The notes under the pieces: generated by a model
What the model was told of the DNA's origin: nothing
What the model saw: only the letters and a program-made list of their open reading frames with translations
Databases searched by the model: none
In this document: in pieces, positions 30,806-39,500 of the stretch
Layout of the letters: the number at the start of each line of letters is the position of its first letter
Numbering within the stretch: the stretch's first letter is position 1
Assembly (NCBI RefSeq): GCF_013249015.1
Contig: NZ_JABRPL010000001.1
Location: 482,318-546,317 of the forward strand
Origin: Rathayibacter agropyri
GTDB lineage: Bacteria; Actinomycetota; Actinomycetes; Actinomycetales; Microbacteriaceae
DNA: 64,000 nt
Direction of reading: 5' to 3'
Translations under genes and position numbers: made by a program

Positions 30806-31759
30806 TCAGTACAGGAGTGTGGTCAGGCGGGCGCGGGCCTTGTTCACGCGAGGGTCCGTCTGGCCGACGATCTCGAAGAGATCCAGGAGGCGGGCGCGAG
30901 TCGCGGCCTTCCCCTCGGCGTCGAGCCGCGGGAACATCGCCAAGAGCCGGTCGAACGCATCCTCGACGTGGCCACCCGAGACGTCCAGGTCGGCGACAGC
31001 GAGCTGAGCGTCGAGGTTCGACGGCTCGGCCGCAGCAGTCGAGCGAATGTCCTCCAGGGTGCGTCCCTGTAGCCGGTGGAGCAGCTTCACCTGGGCGAGG
31101 CCGGCGACGGCGAGGTCATCGCGTGGGTTCTGCGCAATCGCCGTCTCGTACTCACTGATCGCCGTGGAATAGTCGCCGCGCTCAATCGCGTCATACGCCT
31201 CCTGATGATGCGGCGGCAGCGGCTCCGGCTCAGGCTCCGCCCCCTCGGCGGGATCGGCGTCGACCGGGATCGTCCCCGTCACGCCGTTCTGCGCTGCCAG
31301 CTGCAAGACCTGCTCGAGCAGGTCGCGCAGCTGATCCTCGGCGAGAAGCCCGCTGAACAGCGGCACAGGGCGCCCGCCGATGATTGCGGCGACGGTCGGC
31401 ACGGCCTGCACCTGGAAGGCCTGCGCGAGCTGCGGAGCCGACTCGACGTCGACCCCGACGAGCACGAACGCGCCAGCGTACGAGACGACGACCTTCTCGA
31501 GCAGCGCGGTCATGCTCGTGCTCTCCTCGGCCCAGGGACCGCGCAGATCGACGATCACCGGGACGCGCGAGGAGAGCTGGACCACCTGGTCGAACTCGGC
31601 ATCGCCGGCGGTCAGGAGCAGCGGGTTGGCTGCCGGTGCGCCGGAGGCGGCGGGAGCGGCGGCAGCAGCAGCGCCGGCAGGTGGGGTGCGGCGATTCACC
31701 AGCGACGACAGGTCGACGGCGCCGCGGAGGTTTCCTGGCAGGGGCGGGACGGTACTCAC
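30806..31759 (-). CDS. Thioredoxin-like TPR protein (CnoX/YbbN type) without CxxC
   Basis: A 317-residue protein. A proline/alanine linker (residues 25-45) leads to a thioredoxin fold ('FDQVVQLSSRVPVIVDLRGPWAEES', then 'VGVDVESAPQLAQAFQVQAVPTV' with the cis-Pro). The active-site CxxC is replaced by W-A-E-E-S, so it cannot be a dithiol oxidoreductase. The C-terminal half has TPR-like helices ('HHQEAYDAIERGDYSTAISEYETAIAQNP' and a second block with 'GGHVEDAFDRLLAMFP'), as in the chaperone-holdase CnoX. A chaperone or scaffold role is inferred. GTG 31759 overlaps the upstream gene's stop (GTGA). Confidence 0.85.
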   Translation of the reverse strand: MSTVPPLPGNLRGAVDLSSLVNRRTPPAGAAAAAAPAASGAPAANPLLLTAGDAEFDQVVQLSSRVPVIVDLRGPWAEESTSMTALLEKVVVSYAGAFVLVGVDVESAPQLAQAFQVQAVPTVAAIIGGRPVPLFSGLLAEDQLRDLLEQVLQLAAQNGVTGTIPVDADPAEGAEPEPEPLPPHHQEAYDAIERGDYSTAISEYETAIAQNPRDDLAVAGLAQVKLLHRLQGRTLEDIRSTAAAEPSNLDAQLAVADLDVSGGHVEDAFDRLLAMFPRLDAEGKAATRARLLDLFEIVGQTDPRVNKARARLTTLLY

Positions 31760-33552
31760 GGTAGCTGCACCACCGAGACGAGTCCCTGGCTCCATCCGAG
31801 CATCACGATTTTCTCCTCCGATCCGACGGGCGGTACATAGAACAACAACTGGTAACCGTAGGTGGTCGCGATCCCGGTGGTCGACTTGTCGGTGCCGAGC
31901 AGAGTCTGCGAGGCGCCCGAGGTCGAGACGGTGGACCCCTGGGCGGTCGGCCGGACGGTCGAGGTCTCGGCGATACTGGCCGCGACGAGCGCACCCGAAT
32001 TGTTCGTCGCGAGGGCGATGATAGGCGAGGTGCCCGCCGTGTTCGAGAACTCAATCGACGCCGTACTCGGTAGCGCTGCACGATCGGCGTTCTTCTTATC
32101 AACGCCGACCTGTCCGCGGAGCGTGTCCCCGTCGGCCGAGAAGAGCGCAGCGTACTGGCTGGTGTCGCCGTTGACGAGCACGTCGGCGTACGCGGAGCCC
32201 ACCGTTTGCGGCGCGAGTTTCATCAGGCGCGAGTCAGGAGCGACAATCGACGTCCCCACCGTGACCGGGGCGACATCCGGGATGCGGGCGTTGGCCTCGA
32301 GCGAGATGGCGTAGTCGACCTTGTAGTCGGCGCGCGGGCTTGCCTGGCTCATCATCAGGGCGATCGGCGCCTGCGTGGTGTCGGCCGAGTTCTGGACGAC
32401 CGCCGTCACGAGGCGCGGCCACGTCCGGGTGTCCTGCGGGAGCACGAGGCTCACCGGCGAGGCGGGGATGGTCTGCGGCGGGACGATGGTGCCGCCCTTG
32501 GCGACGACGTTGTAGTTGGTGGTCCGCTCGGTCAGCGCCTCGCCCTGGAAACGGGAGGCGAGGATCGACGCGTCGTGCGCCGCATCCGCTCGGGACGCGA
32601 CATCCGCGACCTGGGCGACGATCGCCTCCGCCTGCTGCGTCGTGACGACGGGGGTGGCATCGGCCGCGACCGGTTTGGCTCCCGCGGTGGGCGTCGCCGA
32701 CACGGTGGGGGCTGTGCTCGCGTCGGCAGCCAGATTGGGCCAGTAGTCGGAGCTGCAGCCAGAGAGCAGCACGGTCGTGCCGAGCACGACGGGGAGCACC
32801 AGGGCGCTGCGACGGCGCGTGGCGGATGGCGAGGCGATCGACGCTTGAATGCCTGCGCGGGGCCGGGGCCGGCGCGCTCCCCGCGGGATGCGGCCCTGCG
32901 GCCCCTTGCGACGAGGGCCGTGCTGTCGGCGCAGGTGCACGAACGCCCAGATGTACAAAACGAGGCCGATGAGGAGGAATACCGCACCGCCCAGAAGCAG
33001 CGGTCCGGCGAGCGGAGTCGCGGTGTCCACCGGCCAGCTCACCCGCACGGAGTCGGCCGCGGGGGCGGTGCCGTCGCTCGCGATCAGGACGGACATGTCG
33101 GCGGGAACGTCGAGCGCGACCGTGATACTGCCGGTCCCCTCGAACTGCTCGAGCCAGAGGTCAGAGCCGCGCGGGTCGACGACGGCCGAGTTGGCGGTCG
33201 CGACATCGGAGGAGAGTTCGACGGGCTTGGCCGTCTCCCGCTCGGCAGTCAGCGCGTCGCGTGCGGAGCCGCGCCCGACCGCACTGTACGCGGACCCACC
33301 GACCCAGCCGAGCACGTCGGTCGTGCGGGCGTAGGCGAGAACCATGCTCCCGTTTCCCTCGACCGTGATGGTCTGCCGCCCCGGGTTCGCGTCGAGCGCG
33401 CTCCCGTCGATCACGGCGTAGGGGGCCGACGCGTCGAGCGTGGTCTGGGCGGTTAGGGATTCCGGAGGCGCCCAGACCGTCCGCTGACCGATGCCGAGCA
33501 CGATCAGCGCGGCAGCGATGACGGTGGCGATGATGGCGAAGACGAACCGCAC
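31756..33552 (-). CDS. Membrane protein with an internal lipobox-like segment
   Basis: A 598-residue protein of unknown function. Hydrophobic segments are at about 3-22, 184-207 and 249-266. The third has the form of a lipoprotein signal (basic ATRRRSA, hydrophobic core, then L-S-G-C at 263-266, then SSDYWPN), yet it is internal. Residues 25-180 and 270-598 are beta-rich, probably outside the membrane. The C-terminal part could be a former lipoprotein now fused to an N-terminal membrane protein. GTG 33552 has GGAGG 9 bases upstream. It is coupled by GTGA overlap to the thioredoxin-like TPR gene. Confidence 0.75.
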   Translation of the reverse strand: MRFVFAIIATVIAAALIVLGIGQRTVWAPPESLTAQTTLDASAPYAVIDGSALDANPGRQTITVEGNGSMVLAYARTTDVLGWVGGSAYSAVGRGSARDALTAERETAKPVELSSDVATANSAVVDPRGSDLWLEQFEGTGSITVALDVPADMSVLIASDGTAPAADSVRVSWPVDTATPLAGPLLLGGAVFLLIGLVLYIWAFVHLRRQHGPRRKGPQGRIPRGARRPRPRAGIQASIASPSATRRRSALVLPVVLGTTVLLSGCSSDYWPNLAADASTAPTVSATPTAGAKPVAADATPVVTTQQAEAIVAQVADVASRADAAHDASILASRFQGEALTERTTNYNVVAKGGTIVPPQTIPASPVSLVLPQDTRTWPRLVTAVVQNSADTTQAPIALMMSQASPRADYKVDYAISLEANARIPDVAPVTVGTSIVAPDSRLMKLAPQTVGSAYADVLVNGDTSQYAALFSADGDTLRGQVGVDKKNADRAALPSTASIEFSNTAGTSPIIALATNNSGALVAASIAETSTVRPTAQGSTVSTSGASQTLLGTDKSTTGIATTYGYQLLFYVPPVGSEEKIVMLGWSQGLVSVVQLP

Positions 33553-33807
33553 GAAAGAACTCCTCCTGCGTTGCCGGATCGGGGGACGGCCGAGTCCGGC
33601 TTCGGGGACGCAGCCGGACCGGGGCGCGACGGCAACAGACAAAGACAGTCCACAGTAGCGGATGCCTCCCACTCGAGACCCGGCAACAGCCGAGAGTACG
33701 GCCGAGGCGGCACGCGGTGCGGGTGTCGCCCCGGCTGACGGGCCCTCGCTGAATACACTTTCCCAGTGCCGTGAGCCCCTCCGCGGCCCTGCTCTAAAGG
33801 AGACGAC

Positions 33808-35208
33808 GTGGCGAACGACGAGGCCGAATTCACTCAGGTGTTCCGTGGCTACGACCGAGACGAGGTCGATAAGGCCATCCAGGGCCTGCGCCGCGAGCTC
33901 ATCAACTCGAATACGCAGGCGGCTGAGAGTGGCCGCGAGGTGAAGCGCCTCACCTCCCGCGTCGAGGGTCTTGAAAAGGAGCTGCAGCAGGTCGGCGCTC
34001 CCACCTACGCGGGCCTGGGCGCGAAGCTCGAGCACACGCTGCGCGTCGCAGAGGAGCAGTCGGAGCGGATCATTGCGCAGGCCGAGAACGACGCCTCGGC
34101 ACTGCGCCGGAGTACCCGCGACGAGGGCGATCGGCTGCTGCAGGAAGCGCGCGACGAGGCCGAGCGCCTGGTCACCGAGGCGCGTCGCCGCGCCGACCGT
34201 ACCCGGGATGAGTCGGAGGCCCAGGCTGCCGCCACTCTCGGCAAGGCGGCCGATGACCGTGATGTGCTGACGCAGGATGCAGTGCGCGAGGCCGCCGCGA
34301 TCCGGGGATCCGTCGCGACCGAAGCCGCCGAGACGCGCGCCACCGCCAAGCGTGAGGCCGCCGCCATCCGCTCCGAGGCGGAGCGGGAGGCCGCCGAGTT
34401 ACGAGCGGTCGCCGCGCGCGAGGTCGAGGTGGCGCGCGCCGAGGCCGCCCGTCTCGCCCAGGCCAACGAGGTGCTGCGCGCCGACGTCGCCTCCGAGGTC
34501 GACCGCCTTCGCGCGGCCGCCGAGGCCGAGGTTGCTGAAGCCCGCTCCGCTGTCGAGGCCGAAGTGCTGTCGACGCGGGCTGCACTGGATGCCGAGGTCG
34601 TGGCGATCCGCGCCGAGGGCGCCCGCGAGATCGCAGACCAGCGCACCCGGCTCGCTCAGGAGCGCGCGGAGGCTGTGGCGACGCTCGACGCCGAGCTCGC
34701 CGGAATCCGCGCCGCCTCCGCTGACGAGGCCGCCGCGCTCGCCCGCGACGTGGAGCAGGCGCGGATCGATCTCGTGGTCGAGCTGGCGGCCCGCCGCGAG
34801 GAGGCGGACAACGAGGATCTCCTCCGCCACCAGGAGGCGGTCGCGCAGACTCAGCGCTACCTCGACGAGTCGAACCTCCAGCTCGCCGACGCGATCCGGC
34901 GGGCCAACGACAAGCGTCTGGAGGCAGACACGCTGCGCAGCGACGCGCTGGACGAGACGACTCGTCTGCGCCGCGCCGCGCAGGACGAGTCCGACGCTCT
35001 CCTTGACGCAGCGCGCGACCGGGCGCAGCGGCTCCTTGCCGACGCCGAGCGCCGCAGTCGCGAACTCATGGACACCGCCGAGCGCAGGCTTGACGAAATC
35101 CGCACCGAACGCGACGCCATCGCCGGTTACGTGGCCGGCCTGCGCGGCCTCATCGGGCACATCGACGAACTCACCGAGGACGGGGACGGGAAGGCCGAGG
35201 ACCGCTAG
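33808..35208 (+). CDS. Long DivIVA/Wag31-like coiled-coil protein
   Basis: A 466-residue protein. The N-terminus 'FTQVFRGYDRDEVDKAIQGLRREL' is a DivIVA-type motif. Most of the rest (about 60-440) is an unbroken Ala/Glu/Arg heptad coiled coil with many near-repeats of 'EAEREAAELRA' type. It resembles actinobacterial polar-growth scaffolds (Wag31, Scy, FilP) and is likely cytoplasmic, at poles or septa (inference). GTG 33808 has AAAGGAGA upstream, and TACACT at 33754-33759 is a possible -10 box. It stands between envelope genes on the opposite strand. Confidence 0.8.
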   Translation: MANDEAEFTQVFRGYDRDEVDKAIQGLRRELINSNTQAAESGREVKRLTSRVEGLEKELQQVGAPTYAGLGAKLEHTLRVAEEQSERIIAQAENDASALRRSTRDEGDRLLQEARDEAERLVTEARRRADRTRDESEAQAAATLGKAADDRDVLTQDAVREAAAIRGSVATEAAETRATAKREAAAIRSEAEREAAELRAVAAREVEVARAEAARLAQANEVLRADVASEVDRLRAAAEAEVAEARSAVEAEVLSTRAALDAEVVAIRAEGAREIADQRTRLAQERAEAVATLDAELAGIRAASADEAAALARDVEQARIDLVVELAARREEADNEDLLRHQEAVAQTQRYLDESNLQLADAIRRANDKRLEADTLRSDALDETTRLRRAAQDESDALLDAARDRAQRLLADAERRSRELMDTAERRLDEIRTERDAIAGYVAGLRGLIGHIDELTEDGDGKAEDR

Positions 35209-35213
35209 CGCGC

Positions 35214-35939
35214 TCAGGCACGTTCGCCCGCCCACTCGGTCGGGAGCGGAGACGCGGACGGTGCGACCACGCGCACGATCTCGTCGAGCACGCGCCGCGT
35301 CTGCGCCTCGCCCACCCACAGGTGCTTGCCCCCCTCGACCGGGATCAACTTGAGCTGCGGCACGCTCGAGAAGCGCTCCGCGGCCTCGGCGGGGCGCAGG
35401 TAGTCGTCCAACTCCGGCACCAGCACCACGAGCGGCCGACCGTCCTCCCCCCAGGCGGCGACCTCCTCAGCGCTCGCGCGATGCAGCGGCGGCGACAGGA
35501 GAATCGCGCCGTCCACCGGCTGCTCCCTCCCCCACTTCAGCGCTAGTTCGGTACCGAAGGACCAGCCGACGAGCCACGGGTGCGCAAGCCCCCGCTCGGC
35601 CACCAGGGCCATCGCCGCCGCCACGTCGGCTCGCTCGCCGGTGCCGTGCCCGAATGCTCCGTCGCTCGTTCCGCGAGGTGAACTGGTGCCGCGGGTATTG
35701 AAGCGCAGCACGGCGACGTCAGCGAGGGCGGGCAGGCGGGCCGCCGCCTTGCGCAAGATGTGCGAGTCCATGAAGCCGCCGTGGGTGGGCAGCGGGTGCA
35801 GGGTGACCAGCGTCGCCCGCGGCTCGCGCTCCAGCGGCAGGGCGAGCTCGCCGACCAGCGTCAGTCCGTCGGACGTGTGCAGCTCAATGTCCTCGCGGCG
35901 GGCGGGGAGGACGACGCCTCCGCGGATCTCGTGGGTCAT
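35214..35939 (-). CDS. Alpha/beta hydrolase
   Basis: A 241-residue hydrolase. The oxyanion region 'LVTLHPLPTHGGFMDSHI' and the nucleophile elbow G-W-S-F-G (Ser in 'LVGWSFGTELALKWG') are clear. The acid residue probably lies in 'LVPELDDYL' and the catalytic His in 'IPVEGGKHLW'. The sequence is like the dienelactone-hydrolase-like group; the substrate is unknown. It overlaps the small zinc-ribbon-like gene by four bases. Confidence 0.85.
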   Translation of the reverse strand: MTHEIRGGVVLPARREDIELHTSDGLTLVGELALPLEREPRATLVTLHPLPTHGGFMDSHILRKAAARLPALADVAVLRFNTRGTSSPRGTSDGAFGHGTGERADVAAAMALVAERGLAHPWLVGWSFGTELALKWGREQPVDGAILLSPPLHRASAEEVAAWGEDGRPLVVLVPELDDYLRPAEAAERFSSVPQLKLIPVEGGKHLWVGEAQTRRVLDEIVRVVAPSASPLPTEWAGERA

Positions 35940-36241
35940 CGTGCTCCTCGGATTCTCCAGCAGTGCGTGTGCCAGTGGCGGCGTCCGGCCAGAGAGGCCG
36001 CGTCACCGAGAGCTCCATCCGCCCGCCAGGCGACGACATGGGCCTGCCCGACGTCAATCGTCAGCGCGCAGCCGGGGCACGCGTAGTTCTTCACCGCGCG
36101 AGCCGAGGAAACCGGCTGGACCGTCCACTCACGGCCCGCATGAACCTCGGTGCGCCGCCGGCCGACAAGCATCTGCGAGAGGTCACGCTGCTCGTCGTCA
36201 CCGTCGCGGCGACTCCCCCGGGGTCGATTGCTGCGCGGCAT
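35936..36241 (-). CDS. Small hypothetical protein with a CPGC...HWHTHC motif
   Basis: A 101-residue protein with a basic N-terminus, then 'KNYACPGCALTIDVGQAHVVAWRAD' and the ending 'GRRHWHTHCWRIR'. The two Cys and the His/Cys cluster look like a small zinc ribbon. Similar short proteins in actinobacteria are often labelled ATP/GTP-binding, without a P-loop to support that. It is coupled (ATGA) to the alpha/beta hydrolase. Confidence 0.75.
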   Translation of the reverse strand: MPRSNRPRGSRRDGDDEQRDLSQMLVGRRRTEVHAGREWTVQPVSSARAVKNYACPGCALTIDVGQAHVVAWRADGALGDAASLAGRRHWHTHCWRIRGAR

Positions 36242-36278
36242 ACCCCCCAGTCTAGGAGGCGGTCACGGCGTGCCACGG

Positions 36279-38024
36279 TCAGTGCGAAGTGTCGTCCATC
36301 TCGAGCCGCGTCTCCTCCGCATCGAGCATCCGCTGCGCCTGCCGCAACGTTCGGGACGAGTAGACCCCGCGTCCACGCGCTTCCAGCAGGGCCTCCCGTT
36401 CAGCGAGCAGCACGGCGATCCGCAGTCGTAGGTACTGCGCGTGCGGACCGAGCGGAGCGTCGTCTCCGCGCTCCACCTGCTCCCACGCCACCTGCGAGCG
36501 GGTGAGGGTGTCGCGCCGGACCCGCTCGACCACGCGCTCGCCGGCCTCCCCGTCCGGCAATTGGGCCACGGCGTCCGGAAGGGCCTGGATGCCCGTGGAG
36601 GCTACCTCGTCGAGCAACGTGGCCAATTCGCGGCGGTCAGCCTCGCCGTCGGTGCCTTGGATGCCCGTCAACCGAATCAGTGCGGGGAGCGTCGCCCCCT
36701 GCACCAGCAGCGTCACCACCGCCACGGTGAAGGCGATCAGGATCAGCTGCGACCGGTAGGGGGTGTCCTGCGGGAGGGACTGCGCCGCGGCGAGCGTGAC
36801 GACGCCGCGCATCCCGGACCAGGAGAGGATCACGCCGCCGCGCCAGCCAAACGCCTCGCTGGTCGTCGCGGCCAGGTCCGTCTCGCGGCGCTGGTAGAGC
36901 CGCTCGGCCCTGACCTGCCTGCGACGCAAGCGCTCATCGCTCGACGCGCTGTTGCGCAGCCGCATCAGTCCGACGGCGAGACGGCGGTTGATCCGCTCGG
37001 CGCGTCTGCCGGAACTGCGCAGCCACAGGAGCAGCGGCCAGACGAAGAGAGTGCGCAGGACGATCAGGATCACGACCGTGGCGAGCCCCAACAGGACCGC
37101 CGTTCCCGCCCCGAACTCGCCCGGGTCGACCTCGCTCACGATCGCCTTGATCTCGGCGCCCATCAGCAAGAAGACACCGTTCTCGAGAAGGAACTGCGCT
37201 GTGCGCCAATTCACGCGCTCGCTGATCCGCGACTGGGGGCTGAGGAAGCGCGCACTGTTGTGCCCCGTGTAAATGCCGGTGACGACGACCGCAAGCACAC
37301 CAGAGGCCCCCAATTCCTCCGCGGGGATGTAGGCCAGGAACGGTACGGCGAACGAGACGGCGGTGTCGAGAACCGGGTCCCGCAGCTTCGATCGCACGAA
37401 GACGGTGAGGACGCCGATCGCCAGTCCAAGCGCGATCGCCATCACGACCGAGTACGCGAAGAGGACGCTCACCTCTCCCGCGTCGATCGCGTCGGAGGTG
37501 GCGGAGGCACCCACCACGGCGGCGGCGGCCGTCGCTGCTCGCAGCAGTACCAGCGCGGAGGCGTCGTTGACGAGGCTCTCGCCCTCGAGCACCGTCACAA
37601 GTCTCGGCGGAAGACCGAGCTTTTTGCCGATCGAGGTCGCCGCGACAGCATCGGTCGGGCTCACGACGGCACCGAGGGCGATCGCGGCGGGAAGGCTCAG
37701 GTCGGGGAAAACGGCGTAGAGGAAGCCGCCTACCACGAGCGCGGTGACGACCACCAGCAGCACGGAGAGGCCGAAGATCGAGCGCAGATTCCGCCGGAAA
37801 TCCGTCAGCGGTACCTGGATCGCCGCCGAGTAGAGCAACGGCGGCAGGACGCCCGCCAGGATGACGTCAGGCTCGACCTCGATGTCGGGAACGCCCGGCA
37901 GATAGGACGCGCCAATGCCGACGACCACGAGTACCAGTGGGGCCGCGATCCCGAGGCGGTACGAGAAGCGGGCGACGGTGACGACCGTGATGATCCCGAC
38001 GACTCCGAGCAGCGCGTAATCCAC
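36279..38024 (-). CDS. Na+/H+ antiporter, CPA1 family
   Basis: A 581-residue membrane protein with about 12 hydrophobic segments in residues 1-400. Then come a cytoplasmic helical stretch and a charged C-terminal tail (about 440-581, 'RRELATLLDEVASTGIQALPDAV', 'RVVERVRRDTLTRSQVAWEQ'). The transport-site motif 'GAVVSPTDAVAATSIGKKLGLP' and 'TVLEGESLVNDASALVLL' carry the conserved Asp residues of NhaP/NHE-type exchangers. It swaps monovalent cations for protons, controlling internal pH and sodium. Confidence 0.92.
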   Translation of the reverse strand: MDYALLGVVGIITVVTVARFSYRLGIAAPLVLVVVGIGASYLPGVPDIEVEPDVILAGVLPPLLYSAAIQVPLTDFRRNLRSIFGLSVLLVVVTALVVGGFLYAVFPDLSLPAAIALGAVVSPTDAVAATSIGKKLGLPPRLVTVLEGESLVNDASALVLLRAATAAAAVVGASATSDAIDAGEVSVLFAYSVVMAIALGLAIGVLTVFVRSKLRDPVLDTAVSFAVPFLAYIPAEELGASGVLAVVVTGIYTGHNSARFLSPQSRISERVNWRTAQFLLENGVFLLMGAEIKAIVSEVDPGEFGAGTAVLLGLATVVILIVLRTLFVWPLLLWLRSSGRRAERINRRLAVGLMRLRNSASSDERLRRRQVRAERLYQRRETDLAATTSEAFGWRGGVILSWSGMRGVVTLAAAQSLPQDTPYRSQLILIAFTVAVVTLLVQGATLPALIRLTGIQGTDGEADRRELATLLDEVASTGIQALPDAVAQLPDGEAGERVVERVRRDTLTRSQVAWEQVERGDDAPLGPHAQYLRLRIAVLLAEREALLEARGRGVYSSRTLRQAQRMLDAEETRLEMDDTSH

Positions 38025-38056
38025 GGCTCCAGGGTAGCGAGACGCTCAGCTGCGGC

Positions 38057-38079
38057 GTCGCCCACCGTCGGCGGGCGAC
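38057..38079 (-). terminator. Hairpin after the lytic transglycosylase gene
   Basis: GTCGCCC / GGGCGAC with a 9-base loop, starting 8 bases after the transglycosylase stop and before the antiporter start. Confidence 0.5.
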
Positions 38080-38086
38080 AGCGGGC

Positions 38087-38809
38087 TCAGTACCAGCCGA
38101 CGGATTCCGAGTGTGCCCAGGCGCCGCAGGGCGAGCCGTAGCGGCCCGAAATGTAGCCGAGGCCCCACGTGATCTGCGTGCTCGGGTTCGATGCCCAGTC
38201 GCTCCCGACCGTGGCCATCTTGCTTCCGGGCAGGGCCTGCGGGATGCCGTAGGCGCCGCTCGATTTGTTCTCGGCGTAGACATTCCAGCCGGACTCGCGG
38301 TTCCACAGCGAGACGAGGCAGGTGTACTCGCTGTCGGCCCAGCCGCGCTGCACGATCATGTCGTACGCGATCGCCTTCGCTGATCCCGGGTCCGGAGTGG
38401 CGGCCCGCACGACGGGAGCGGCGGCGGCGGGCGCGGCCTCCTCGGTCTCGCTGGTAGCGGCCTGCGCCGGCGGAGCGACGGGAGTCGGAGTGGGGGTCGG
38501 CGTGGGCTTCGCCTGCGCAGCGAAGGAGTCTCGCTCGACGGTTCGTTCGATGCCGCCCGCGACGACCAGGCGCTGCGCCGCATCACCGTTGAAACGCGCC
38601 GGAGCCTGGTAGTAGGGCGAGGCGACCGCTCCGCTCGACGGATCGACGACGTTCACCATCACGAACGCGAGGGAGGCGGCGAACGCGAGCACCGTCACGG
38701 GGATCCGGGCCCAGGAGCGCCGGACCGGGGTCTGGTGCGGTACCGGCGGGCGTCCGCTGCTGCGGTACGCGGGCGGGCGGGCGACGGAGGAGTGAGGATG
38801 CTGAGCCAC
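38087..38809 (-). CDS. Secreted or membrane-anchored lytic transglycosylase-like protein
   Basis: About 240 residues. A basic N-terminus is followed by a membrane segment ('IPVTVLAFAASLAFVMVNVV') and a Pro/Thr/Ala-rich linker with TPTPTPTP. A C-terminal SLT-like domain has 'YTCLVSLWNRESGWN' (catalytic Glu), 'SGAYGIPQALPGSKM' and 'QITWGLGYISGRYGSPCGAWAHSESVGWY'. This group cleaves peptidoglycan during growth. GTG 38809 is preferred; GTG 38836 would add nine residues, and neither has a good ribosome site. Confidence 0.88.
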   Translation of the reverse strand: MAQHPHSSVARPPAYRSSGRPPVPHQTPVRRSWARIPVTVLAFAASLAFVMVNVVDPSSGAVASPYYQAPARFNGDAAQRLVVAGGIERTVERDSFAAQAKPTPTPTPTPVAPPAQAATSETEEAAPAAAAPVVRAATPDPGSAKAIAYDMIVQRGWADSEYTCLVSLWNRESGWNVYAENKSSGAYGIPQALPGSKMATVGSDWASNPSTQITWGLGYISGRYGSPCGAWAHSESVGWY

Positions 38810-38863
38810 GATTACGGAAGCATAACGGACGATCACCTGATCGGCCAGCAGATCCGAGCTCGG

Positions 38864-39415
38864 TCAGCGGACCGCCAGCATGACGTCGACCACCGTGTCG
38901 AGCAGCAGGTCGACCTGCTGCTCCAGATAGCCACCGCGCTGCGGTGCGAAGGAGACGGTACGGACGTCGTCGACCGTGAGCACGGAGCCGTCGCGGAAGT
39001 AGCCGGAAACGCGGTCGGCGAAGGCGTCCACCTGCCGGAGGTTGTACCCGGTTGTCAGCAAGCCCGCGCGGGTGAAGCGCTCGCGCGGTGCTCGCGCCAA
39101 GCGGTTGACGAGTTCCTGGGCCGTCGCACGGGCGCCCGCCAGCCAGGCTTCCTCCCCCTGTTCGGCTATGGCGTACTGGCGCTCCCGCAGAGCGAAGGCG
39201 TCCTCCAGCCGCTCGAGAGCCGCATCGACGTGCGGAGCGGAATAGCCGCCCTTACGCAGAGTGAACGCCGTGTGGCGCAGGTCGGCCGCGCGCAGGTCGG
39301 CCGCTCCTCCCGACAACTGCGCGTAGGCCTCACGAGCGGAGGCAAGGAACGAGTCGACCTCGGCCGTATCGTAGCCAGGACGGGACTCGCGGGCTCGGGG
39401 GAAGGGTGCGGTCAT
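38864..39415 (-). CDS. Short protein of repeated DivIVA-like motifs
   Basis: A 183-residue protein with four copies of a 'GY...VD.(L/F)L..' motif: 'RPGYDTAEVDSFLASAREAY', 'KGGYSAPHVDAALERLEDAF', 'TTGYNLRQVDAFADRVSGYF' and 'RGGYLEQQVDLLLDTVVDVM'. Each matches the start of the DivIVA/DivIVA_d domain, but the long coiled coil is absent. A role in division or pole organisation is possible. It lies between a lytic transglycosylase and cdsA. Confidence 0.8.
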   Translation of the reverse strand: MTAPFPRARESRPGYDTAEVDSFLASAREAYAQLSGGAADLRAADLRHTAFTLRKGGYSAPHVDAALERLEDAFALRERQYAIAEQGEEAWLAGARATAQELVNRLARAPRERFTRAGLLTTGYNLRQVDAFADRVSGYFRDGSVLTVDDVRTVSFAPQRGGYLEQQVDLLLDTVVDVMLAVR

Positions 39416-39500
39416 GCCGTCATTCTGTCAAGCTCACCTGCGCCGAGCGGCATCGGCGCGTCTGCAGGCCCGATCAGCGTGTCGGCGGGTTCCTGCGGGG

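Noticed and set aside
36441..38141. 566-codon plus-strand ORF opposite the antiporter
   Set aside because: His/Arg/Asp-rich shadow translation of a membrane-protein gene.
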